DNA from: Asterias rubens | Taxonomy: Eukaryota > Echinodermata > Asteroidea > Forcipulatida > Asteriidae | Direction of reading: 5' to 3' | DNA: 64,000 nt | Assembly (NCBI RefSeq): GCF_902459465.1 | Contig: NC_047067.1 | Coordinates: forward strand, 11,358,840 to 11,422,839 | The notes under the pieces: generated by a model | What the model was told of the DNA's origin: nothing | Seen by the model: the letters and a program-made list of their open reading frames with translations, nothing else | Database searches by the model: none | Position numbers and translations under genes: made by a program | Shown here: positions 1 to 9,217 of the stretch, piece by piece | Layout of the letters: every line of letters starts with the position of its first letter | Position numbering within the stretch: position 1 is the first letter of the stretch

Positions 1-184
1 CCTAGGAGTAGGTGGCAGCAACGGCCTCTGGAAGATATAGTTGTAGCCCACACCTTGAAGTGGCCTTCAGGCCTTGTGTGTCAGGCGACTTGCATAAAAA
101 ATAAAAAAAAAGTACTTGGTAGTAATAATAAATAATAATAATATTGAACATTTCTAGTTCACCGTGTCGGTCAAGGATGATGGT

Positions 185-297
185 GCAGAAACAAAAACTC
201 TAAATACACAGACAATCAAAAGCCGAAAGCTTTGAACATCCTGGCGCAGAAACAAAAACTCTAAATACACAGACAATCAAAAGCCGAAAGCTTTGAT
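185..297. repeat. Two-copy tandem duplication, period 61 bp
   Basis: A segment of about 51 bases beginning GCAGAAACAAAAACTC is present twice in direct orientation, at 185-236 and 246-297, almost without change. It overlaps the LINE remnant on the minus strand, so the duplication postdates that insertion. Confidence 0.85.
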
Positions 298-475
298 CTC
301 CGAAACAGATGTTGAGAAGTGTTTCAAATTGAGAACAAGTTTCTGCTGGTCTGAGTTGAAGCTGTGGGAAGCTATTCCAAAGAGATGGCCCCAACATGTT
401 AAAAACAAAGATCACCCTGAGTGCCTCGGATCCAACCAAGCATGGGCATGTTGACAATAGTAGTATGCAAAACAC
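200..475 (-). mobile_element. Remnant of a non-LTR retrotransposon ORF2 C-terminus
   Basis: The minus-strand reading frame contains GPSLWNSFPQLQLRP followed by a Phe-rich stretch. This is the pattern that closes many CR1/RTE-like reverse-transcriptase ORFs (LWNSLP...FK..LK.HLF). No other part of the reverse transcriptase is visible, so this is a 5'-truncated and decayed copy. It lies in an upstream intron or flank of the TCP11L1-like gene. Confidence 0.5.
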
Positions 476-608
476 CCCAGTGTGACCTTGTTGATAATTG
501 GTTGTCAGGAATAGTTACCACTTGATCCAGAAAGATTGACCTCTTTTGTTGATACTTCAGAGTTAGGAATTGAAGCATGACATGTGCCAGATTTTATAAA
601 GCTGCTTT

Positions 609-850
609 AAAGGCTGTGGACACTATGGGTAATTACTAAAAATAATGTTTAGCATAAAAACTTACTTGGCAACGAGTAATGAACAGCTGTTGACAGTATA
701 ACACATTATGAGAAACGGCTCCCTCTGAAGTAAAGTAGTTTTTGAGAAAGAAGTAATTTTTCACGAATTTGATTTAGAGACCTCAGAATTAGATTTTGAG
801 GTCTCGAAATCAAGCATCTGAAAGCACACAACTTCGTGTGACACAACTTC
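609..850 (+). mobile_element. Family A MITE, 3'-truncated
   Basis: It begins TTAA-AGGCTGTGGACACTATG and carries the family core (TACTTGGCAACGAGTAATG, GGCTCCCTCTGAAGT, a GAGACCTC inverted pair). It stops near ACAACTTCGTGTGAC, so the right half is missing. Confidence 0.8.
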
Positions 851-938
851 ATCACCCTGGGGAAGCGTTACAACAATATATAAATTCTACAAATTGCAGT
901 TTACATTACGACCGACTAGTTAGCAGAAGCCTCAATGT

Positions 939-1301
939 TAAAGCCATTGGACACTTTCGCTAACAGTATTGTCCAAAAGCCCACACTTCGTGTATCACAA
1001 CTTTTATAAAATAACAAACTTGTGAAAATTTAGGCTCAGTTGGTCATCGGAGTTGGGAGAAAACAACGGGAAAACCCACACTTGTTTCCGCACAATTCGC
1101 CGTGTCATGATATGTGTTTAAAATTAAATCCGTAATTCTCAATATCGAGAATTGATAATCGTTTTAATGTTTTCTCAAAAAGTAAAGCATTTCATGGAAT
1201 ACTATTTCAAGAGAAGTCTTTCACCATTACCTTCTGTAAATCCTGTAAGTTATTTGTAAATCTGTGAACTTTCTTTTTTTCTGTTCCGAAAGTGTATAAT
1301 A
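939..1301 (+). mobile_element. Family B MITE
   Basis: It starts TTAA-AGCCATTGGACACTTTCG and runs through CGAGAATTGATAATCG to a terminal TCCGAAAGTGTATAAT. It matches copies at 4101 and 47133 over its whole length. The terminal sequence at 47133-47497 shows that the intact element is bounded by TTAA on both sides. Confidence 0.85.
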
Positions 1302-1468
1302 TTGCTCTAAAACCCTAAACAAATTATTTTGAACATTGATTTCTTTTAACTTAGCAGAAAAATAATACTTGGCTGAGCCATGTAAATACCTTTTTCTTGA
1401 GAGGTCATAAAAAAAATTAATTTGTCTTGTTCCGATAAAATACTAAAATATTATTTTTATTATTTTAG

Positions 1469-4400
1469 CTCCTTGTCTCCATCCTCCTGCCTCATCACGA
1501 CCGCCTCCGAACTCAGATAGAAGAGGGCATCGACTTGCCCCTCATCCAGCAGCAAGCTGAGCATGGCATCTTAGATGTGCATCACTACGGAAACTTCATT
1601 ATCAATACCATGGCAAATCTGTGTGCTCCGGTCAGGGATGAGGAGATTGCAAAGCTCAAGGAAATATCAGATGTCGTTCCACTCTTTAGGTAAATGTCTT
1701 CAAGCATCTTTACCCGGGCCGTTTCAGACAGGCGCGCTGAACCAAATAGATTTAGTTAGGATTGACTCTAAGGACTACCCAAATAATCAGTGGTTTCAGA
1801 CAGGCGAACTTTACGTAACATTTACATTGTCTCTTAGTCTCTACCTATGACAGGATCGACGTCTGAAACCAAGGTGCTCCAGAGGTCAGTCGGTATGACT
1901 GCAACAGTCAACCTTTCAACTTCTAGCGAGTCCAGTCGCTCCTAACTGTTTCAGACATCAAAATTTTCATGTACTTTACGCACAAGCCAACAATCCCCCC
2001 CCCCCTGGTGCTACTGTGTCATCGGGGTGTACTAAATAAGTAAATAAAATAAATAAATAAAATGTATGGAAACATTTCAGTTCTTGATGAGTTATTAACT
2101 TCCTCGTTGCAGAGAAATCTTCCGGGTTCTTGAGTTGATGAAACTGGACATGGCGAACTTCACGCTTCAGAGTCTGAGGCCGCATCTGAAGCAGCAGTCT
2201 GTAGATTATGAGAGGGGTAAATTCCAAGAGTTCCTCAAGACACAACCAGGTAATGTCTCATTTAATTTATCAATTCTGGTTGTGAAGCAAAGGACTCTCA
2301 AAAAAGGGAACTTATGACCACTATATACTAGCAAAGATGTGGGAGAAAAACCCTAGAGAATTATTCCAGAGAAAACACAAACAGTCAGGTAGGGACTGAA
2401 AACCCTATCCACATAGTGCCATTTTATAGTGATAGTCCTAGAGGGTGAATTACATAATAGAATTGTTTTCTAAGGGACTAAAAAACCAAATTCACATAGT
2501 GCCATAGTGTTTCGAACCATAGTCTAAGAGGGTGAATTCCATAATAGAATTGTTTTCTACACCTGTGTCCTTCAGATGGGATGTAAAGCCGTTGGTCCCG
2601 TGTGTTGTGCAGCGCACAGGAAAGAACCCAGTGCACTTATTGAAAAGAGAAGGGGTTTGCGCCGTGTCCTGGCTGTGGCTGCTGAATGCCCCTTTGCACA
2701 TTGTAAAACCTTATAGGGTGCTACATTATTGTGTCTCGGAATTCATATCTTCAATAACTTTTCTGTATAAAATGTAGGCCTACTAAGCACCTTGAGTACC
2801 TTGTTGGTAGATAAGTGGCTATATAAGACTTCGATATTATTGTTATTAACTTGGCCAAGTATTTATTGGACTTAATTGTTATAGATGGCCTGGAACTGAC
2901 CAGGAAATGGCTGGAAGAGGCTGCAGATGACCTGAGGTCACAAGACTCCCAACCGTCAGCAGAGGGCGCTGTTTCATCAGAGTCTGCGCTCACCCCTGTG
3001 AGGATATTGAACCATGCTTATATGGCGCTGTTGGATTGGGAAGATACAAAACTGTTCCCTGAGGTAATGTTGTTTGTATTTGCTCCTCTACTCTTCTATT
3101 TTGAGTGGTGTCCTCGGTCAATGATGTTGTCCCCAGATCTCCCTGTCCCTCATGCATGTAGATATTTCATCTGCTTTCACAAACCAAGTGTCCCTTCTTA
3201 GTATATCAACATAGTACAGTTACGTGACATTTTCCCTTGCTTTTTTCTGTATGCTTTCTAACCCCATTCATGTATTTCCACTTCACTGCTTGTGTTTCAC
3301 TTAGTTACCTGTTCATGTTTGTTGTGTTGTCATTTACCCTTCGAGAAAGACTCTGCTAGGGTCGAATTGCAAGCCATTAACTATTTTTTGCACATTATCT
3401 GTAGAATAACTAATCAAAATATCTATTGAAATAGAAAAGGAAATTCTTTGTTCAACCCAGCCAGTTTCTCTTGTGGTTTTTATTGATAACAAAATAACAA
3501 TAAGCACTTTGAGATACCTGTAGAACAGGCAAAATAAAGAAGAAGTATTTTCCCTTTTAATGTCAAGTATACAATCAAAATGGGATTGATCCAAAATTGT
3601 GTTCATACCAGGCATTTCCACAGCGTATCCATTTTTCGAGAAAGAGGTCCGCTCTAGTTGTCACCAATTTGTGCTATTAGAAATTATGACCAAAGATAAC
3701 CATGCAACAAAAATCAAACCAGGTTATCAAATTTTCCTCTACCAACAGACCATTATCATGGACCAATCAAGGCTGCAGGACATGGATGAGAAACTTCGGA
3801 AGTCCATACTAATAGCAACTGTTCTGCTGGTGACATACACTAACATGGGTCCGATCATCACAAGTATCCAGGGCTTCCCTAGCACACTCAAGCACCACAT
3901 CGTCGCCATCTCAGATGGAGTGGGGTAAGTCTTAATAATCATTTAGGAGGCTTGTCATCCTAACGCCTGGTTCATACTTCCTGCAAGTGCGAACGTAAAG
4001 CTGATTTCTATAAAGCAACAACCTGTGCGCGCTCCATTTCTCTTTGTCAAGCAATTTAATTTGCAGCACAGGAAGCGTTTACAGGAAGTATGAACTGGGC
4101 TTAAAGCCAGTGGACACTTTCAATTAAACAGTATTGTCCAAGGACCACACTTCGTTTATCACAACTTATATATAAAATAACAAACCTGTGGAAATTTAGG
4201 CTCAATCGGTCATCAGAGTCGGGAGAAAATAATGGGGAAAACCCACCCTTGTTTTCGCACGTTTCGCCATGTCTTGACATGTGTTTACTATAAATCCGTA
4301 TTCTCGATGTCGAGAATTGATAATTGTTTTAATGCGTTCTCAAAAAGTAAAGCATTTCATGGACAAATAATATTTCAAGAGAAGACTTTTACCATTACCT

Positions 4401-6320
4401 TCTGTAAACCCTGTAAGTTATTTGTAAATCTGTGAACTTTTTGTTGTTGTTCTGTTTCGAAAGTGTATAATGGCTTTAGTTTGCAGCTGCTGAGCATGCT
4501 GGTTAAGAGCACCATACTCAAGTTCTTGTGTTTCTGATCAGCAGAGTGTGGGTTTCGTGTCCCATTCGTGAAGTTGTTTCCTTGAGCAAGACTTGAACTA
4601 AACTTTTATTATGGAAAAGTAGGGGTTAACCCCGGTGTTTCTGGTTCACATAGCAGGCACCCATGCTGACCAGTTTTCTCAGGCTTCTGATAAGCTACAG
4701 TAGTTCAGTTCACTTATGAGGCATCCTTGGCTTCATTATAAAAAGCATATAAAAATAGTAAGCAATGAAATTATGAAAAGGGCGCCTTTGGCAGCCAGCT
4801 TCTTACACTTTTATACCCAGGGAGCACCAGAGATTGAAAGTGTTTGATTTTTTCTGAAGGCCGCAGGAGAGATCTTACATACAAGTCTACTCACTAGTGG
4901 CTCTAGCAGGTATCAAACTAGGGCCACAGGGGCGCATAAGCCACCCATAACAGTGTACTCTGATTCAGTGTGGCACAGCGAGGGAACAATGCACCTCTCT
5001 ACTTACATATTTTTGTGCTCCCTGTTAAATACAAGAAATTACTCAGAATAATTGTCAGCATAAAAACTTGTTAGCATACAAACTTACTTGGTATGAACAA
5101 TGGAGAGCTGTTGATAGTATAAAGCAGTGTGAGAAACAGCTCCCTCTGAAGGGTAGTTTTTGAGAAGGAAGTAATTTCTCACTGAAATAATTGAATTGAA
5201 GCTTCAAGCTTCTAAGGGTTTATTTTTGTTCTCGTTATTTTTTCGCAACTTCGACGACCTATTGAGTTCAAATATTCACAGGTTTGTTATTTTATGTATA
5301 CACTATAGTCTTTGACAATTTTTAAAGGTGTCCAGTGCCTTTAAGCCGTAAATTTATACTTTAAAAAAAAATGTTGTATAAAGTAAACAAGTTATTTATT
5401 GCTATTTCAGCAGAGATCTGCGCACTATCATGCCAAACATTGCCGAGCAGGTTTGCACTGATGTGAATGAGTGTCTGAAGGAGCGAGGAATAGCCGAGAT
5501 GGATGGATTGAAGGCCGATGCATTGAAAAGTCAAGTCATTGCAGCAGGCGACAGAGAACACAGTGTCCATAAATTACTAGGTGAGAATCTTGTCCTATAT
5601 TCTCTGTAACAATGCTCACATATACTTCATACACACATACAAAGAGCATTTATAAAGTGCCCTTTCGAAAAGATCCAAGTGCCATAAGGCTCTCCTTGTA
5701 GAAATTTGAAGTGAACAGGTACTTTCTGGGGATTTATTGAACTCTGTTTGTAGAATATATTATGAATATTTTGTATTTCATCATACGTTTAAATATTTCT
5801 ACAGAAAAAAAAGGTTTTGTTGCGTATTAGTTGTTTATAGATTCTGTTTGACTTCAGATTGTAGACTTGTGGTCGAGATCTCCTTTCACAAGATCACTGC
5901 TCTCGCCCGAGGCTCCTGGCTTTCCGACTGCTCTCCATTAACCATAGCCACGAGAGCAGTAGTCGTGCGGGGGTCAGCAGTCTCGCAAGAACATCGGCAG
6001 TCTCGCAAGAACATCGCGGCGAAACTTGGATTGCTATCACTGCAACAAACATTCAATGACTTTATCAAGTCTACTTCAGATAGAATTAAGTGCTTCTTTA
6101 TTTTAATCTTTCAGATTCTAGAGGGCGCTCTTTCATCAAGATGCTCATCTCTGTTCCAGTGAACTTTGACCCGACAACACGCATCCCGCCTGGTCTTAGT
6201 ACTATTCAGCCTCAGCTGATGGAGGTTGCAGGTCAATTTGTGCGGGTCATAGGTCATAACCGGACTGTGTATGGACCAATCTATTCCGAGATTTTAGGAA
6301 AAATGTTGAATATTAAATAA
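1469..6320 (+). CDS. TCP11L1: T-complex protein 11-like protein 1 (5' end outside window)
   Basis: Six exons are read: 1469-1689, 2113-2249, 2885-3063, 3749-3924, 5411 (or 5414)-5580 and 6115-6320. All have GT-AG borders and compatible phases. The product begins inside the TCP11 domain ([20 protein letters not shown]) and continues through [36 protein letters not shown] and [16 protein letters not shown]. These lines align closely with vertebrate TCP11L1 as I remember it. It ends [21 protein letters not shown]... with stop TAA at 6318-6320. The TCP11 family includes testis TCP11, linked to sperm function, and broadly expressed TCP11L1/L2 of poorly known molecular role. The exon before 1469 was not found in the window. 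The acceptor at 5408-5413 is a tandem CAGCAG. The introns hold SINE, A, B and P elements. TCP11L1 is preferred over TCP11 or TCP11L2 because of the match in the LCAPVRDEE and VDMANF-like blocks. Confidence 0.93.
2566..2735 (+). mobile_element. SINE-2 body fragment
   Basis: The stretch starting TGTGTCCTTCAGATGGGATG, with GTAAAGCCGTTGGTCCCGTG and GAACCCAGTGCACTT, is the reverse complement of the body of the SINE at 40220-40631. The tRNA-like head is absent here. Confidence 0.65.
4101..4478 (+). mobile_element. Family B MITE
   Basis: It begins TTAA-AGCCAGTGGACACTTTCA and ends in GTTTCGAAAGTGTATAATGG followed by CTTTAG, a decayed right TTAA. It is full length, about 375 bp, and lies in an intron of the TCP11L1-like gene. 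Confidence 0.85.
4483..4680 (+). mobile_element. SINE-2, tRNA-like head with short body
   Basis: The segment GGTTAAGAGCACCATACTCA, then GATCAGCAGAGTGTGGGTTT and CCTTGAGCAAGACTTGAAC, follows the head of the 40220-40631 SINE. Box B is mutated (GGGTTTCGTGTCCC). It directly follows the family B element. Confidence 0.6.
5038..5344 (+). mobile_element. Family A MITE, diverged
   Basis: It carries ACTCAGAATAATTGTCAGCA, AACAGCTCCCTCTGAAG, the CGCAACTTCGACGACC block and a right end GTGTCCAGTGCCTTTAA. Its right end is 66 bp before the acceptor of the exon at 5411. Confidence 0.7.
5861..6074 (+). mobile_element. Family P element with TAGACTTG ends
   Basis: The ends are inverted (GTAGACTTGTGG and TATCAAGTCTAC). 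The interior repeats CAGTCTCGCAAGAACATC twice and is locally GC-rich (CTCTCGCCCGAGGCTCC). The same blocks recur at 59294-59558. It lies 40 bp before the last TCP11L1 exon. Confidence 0.55.
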
Positions 6321-6321
6321 A
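6316..6321 (+). terminator. Candidate poly(A) signal overlapping the TCP11L1 stop codon
   Basis: The hexamer AATAAA at 6316-6321 contains the TAA stop at 6318-6320. A T-rich tract (AGTTTTTGTT) follows within 20 bases, as expected of a downstream element. Other AATAAA hexamers occur near 7160 and 7710, so the 3' UTR could be about 20 nt or more than 1 kb. Confidence 0.4.
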
Positions 6322-6696
6322 TATTTGCAAATAGTTTTTGTTAAAGTATTTTTAAAAGAAATATTTATTGAAGTGAAAACCCCTAATATCATGGCTTGCC
6401 ATTTGCCAAATTGTATGAAATGTTCTAACTCCTAGTAAGTTTCTTGAATGATATTGGCCAACCCAAAACAGACTGGACAATGGCCTTAAAACCAACATGA
6501 TGGTATGGAGTGTTCATAAATATATTAATTGTGACGCACTTTACCTCTTTGTGTAAAGATTCGTGCTCATTTTATTTGGAGGTGTCAGTTCAGATCTTAA
6601 ATAATTTGTAATGAAAACTGAAACTCTTGAAAAATTTACTTTAGACATGTTGTGGCTGGTTTTAATATTTCCTTGGGCAAGACACTTAACTAGGTG

Positions 6697-7050
6697 AAGA
6701 GTGTCAGGGCCTTGTGGTCAATAGCATCGAATTCAAGTTCTGGTGGGTTAAGTCACCAGAGGGTGGGTTTGAATCCCGGTCATGACACTTGTGTCCTTGA
6801 GCAATATACTTTACTATCGTTGCCTCTCTTCACCCAGGGGTATAAATGGGTACCTGCGAGGGTAGAGGTTGAGATTGTGTATAAAAAAGCCGTCTGAGCG
6901 CCACGGCAGCTCGGGCTGTATACTCCCCAAGGGAGCTGAGAAACATTTAAACGGTATATTATTGGCCCTATGACCAGGGCACTAATGTAAAGCGCATAAA
7001 GACTGTTATTGTGAAATGCACTATATAAGAATTTGTTATTATTATAATAT
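6697..7050 (+). mobile_element. SINE-1, tRNA-derived
   Basis: The tRNA-like head (AGTGTCAGGGCCTTGTGGTC, then GGTTTGAATCCCGGTCATGA as box B) is followed by CTTGTGTCCTTGAGCAATAT, CCCAGGGGTATAAATGGGTA, and a tail CACTATATAAGAATTTG with ATT repeats. It matches the minus-strand copy at 36165-36531. Confidence 0.85.
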
Positions 7051-7368
7051 TATAAGTGTTATCAATTGAAAAACTGGCTCAAATGAGTAGGGTCAGTGAG
7101 CTTGTGTGCTATGAGCATCATTTTTAGGCAAAAATCCATTATTGTTATTATAAATACTACTAATAAAGTCACTGGGTGTATTTGTCTCTCCTTTTTCTGG
7201 TAGTGTGAAGGACATTGTAAAGCATAAGTAGACTCACTATCACTATTATACGATTGTGTATTAATATTTTGATTGTGTGTTTGTGGGCTGTTTTGAAATC
7301 AAAGTAGCAACTACATTTTTATAAGATTAGGTGTTGATTTTATTGACACCTTGATTTTGATTACCCAT

Positions 7369-7560
7369 GGGCCCAAGTTCATAAAGCTGTTTGCAGAAAA
7401 TACTGCTTAACAAATTTCTATGCTAAGCCAAAAATTACTATGGCACCAGTCTCAACAATGTAAACCTTTATGGAATGTTGGCTGGTTACCTGTTTTTGCT
7501 TTGCAAGATTTTCCTGCTTAGCAGGTTTTTGTGCTTACAAGCTTTATGAAATTAGGCCCA
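7369..7560. mobile_element. Family E foldback element
   Basis: The ends GGGCCCAAGTTCATAAAGC and GCTTTATGAAATTAGGCCCA are inverted copies. Inside are TGCTTAGC-type blocks found in the other E copies at 20000, 35197 and 57790. Confidence 0.75.
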
Positions 7561-8365
7561 GACCTGTAAACAGGATTGATTTATTTATTTTCTCATTTTT
7601 TTAAATTTTTTAAAATTTTTTTTTAATTATTTTATATTAATATTTATTGGGGCATATATAAGGGGCATCAGCCCACATCCCCTTTTGCAGGCCTGTTGAT
7701 CAATATGGCCAATAAAATCTAATTGAAAGACGGTGCTTCCAAACTTACCTTTAAAAGGTTTATTTTTAAGCTGAACTCGTTATTGAGAGGTATAAGTATA
7801 GAGTTGTTGTGAAATTAAATATGCATTTCGTTTATGCTGTGTTTTGCACATGGTGGGTTCTCACTGACTCCCATACACTAACTTATATTTTATTATATTG
7901 TAATATTGTTTCCAAAGCATAAGGCTGCAATAATATGAAATAGAAATTTGCTAATTATATGTTGTTTGTTTTATTTGTGAAAGTTGATTTTTAGCCTATT
8001 TCTCTTTTGTGAGAGGAATGTATCAATAGGTATAATTAATAGAATGCATTTTTTTTTAATTAAATGGTGTTCCTTTTTTTGCAATGAGGAAAATACAAAC
8101 CTGTAATTGAACTCACTTAGATTTTTTGGAGGGTGAAATCAAGATTGTCATCCAAAAGTTGATTATGGCGGTTTTCAATATCAGTTCGGAATGATTGTAC
8201 ATATAACTATGGATCGAGAGATGAATGAACATTTTGTAAAAAAGGCTGTATAGTTACCTCCGATGATTGCAATTGCTGCTGCGCCAGGCTTCTTAGCCAT
8301 GGAGGAAATAAATTATAGTCTAGTTGTTTCAGTTTATTTTGGGTGTGAAATATTATGTATAAAGT

Positions 8366-8540
8366 TTGTTTATAATTATAGACAATTGCCACATAATGTA
8401 GTTCTTTAAAATACAATACAAGTGGACAGAAGTAGCAAATTAAATAAATGTGATACAATTTGTTCATAATTATAGACAATATTGCCTCATAATGTAGTTC
8501 TTTAAACTGTGGACAATCATAGCAAATTAAATTCAAGAAG
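8366..8540. repeat. Imperfect tandem duplication, period about 94 bp
   Basis: ATAATTATAGACAAT...CATAATGTAGTTCTTTAAA starts at 8372 and again at 8466, each time followed by GGACA..AG.AGCAAATTAAAT. Confidence 0.75.
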
Positions 8541-8882
8541 CATAAACGATTAAAGAAAGAATCTGGGAACTTTCAAGAATATACAACAAGCTAGAAAAAG
8601 CTTGTCCGCTGGTAAAATATATTGGAAGTAGAGCGACCTCCTAAGGTCACTAAGCGCTTGATTGACTTGTTTTGTTTATGTCACTCGCAGACCGAGTTCT
8701 AATTGGACAGGCGGGTGGGTCTATAAACGTTTAAATAAAAGTTCCGTTAGCCAATTTAAGTGTTTCTATTTTTAGTCGCTCATCGTATGTTTATGAACTT
8801 GTTACCCGTTTTAAATGTAGTTCATGTTTGTTTTTCCTTGTTTGGGGATTTGTTTTTTTAATGACGCGATGTCCCAATTATC

Positions 8883-8890
8883 ATGCAAAT
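8883..8890 (+). promoter_or_regulatory. Octamer motif ATGCAAAT
   Basis: This is an exact POU-family octamer, 21 bp upstream of an exact AP-1 site, in the 5' flank of the WEE1 gene. Function is inferred only from the motif and its position. Confidence 0.35.
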
Positions 8891-8910
8891 TAGCGGTGAT
8901 GATGCATGAG

Positions 8911-8917
8911 TGAGTCA
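8911..8917 (+). promoter_or_regulatory. AP-1 site TGAGTCA, distal
   Basis: An exact TGAGTCA lies about 300 bp upstream of the WEE1 ATG. It is one of two exact sites in this flank. Human WEE1 has been reported as an AP-1 target gene. Confidence 0.4.
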
Positions 8918-9046
8918 GAAAAACACGCTGGCATAGATAATACGGGTCACTGAACTTTGAGTTTTCAACCTCGTGTTTTGTGTCTACACGCTATTGAATC
9001 TGTTACTTTTAGTACCTCTGGGAAGGAGTATCCTTAAACGGCCTCT

Positions 9047-9054
9047 GATTGGTC
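9047..9054 (-). promoter_or_regulatory. Inverted CCAAT box (GATTGGTC)
   Basis: This is a typical NF-Y type CCAAT box on the minus strand, 170 bp upstream of the WEE1 start codon. About 40 bp further on is GGCGCGCCATTTTTT, one mismatch away from an E2F-like site in reverse. Both suit a cell-cycle gene promoter. Confidence 0.45.
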
Positions 9055-9126
9055 AAATTCGATTGTAACGCGTAACCGCTACAGAGGCGCGCCATTTTTT
9101 GTAAAGGGTAATTTCTACGTAAACGT

Positions 9127-9133
9127 TGAGTCA
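9127..9133 (+). promoter_or_regulatory. AP-1 site TGAGTCA, proximal
   Basis: This second exact TGAGTCA lies 85 bp before the WEE1 ATG, in or just upstream of the 5' UTR. Confidence 0.4.
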
Positions 9134-9217
9134 TGCCTGCTGTTTTTCATCTGTGTACAAGATTTAATTAGACTTATTCATTAATTGTGGATTATTGTTC
9201 GTGGATTTAAGTTCATC

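Larger units (their letters stand above)
7051..8880. other. Intergenic, AT-rich, no gene seen
   Basis: Apart from the E element at 7369-7560 and the tandem duplication at 8366-8540, this holds only long T-rich and A-rich runs. The minus-strand frame at 8207-8536 is generated by the tandem duplication and has no recognisable domain. Confidence 0.5.
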
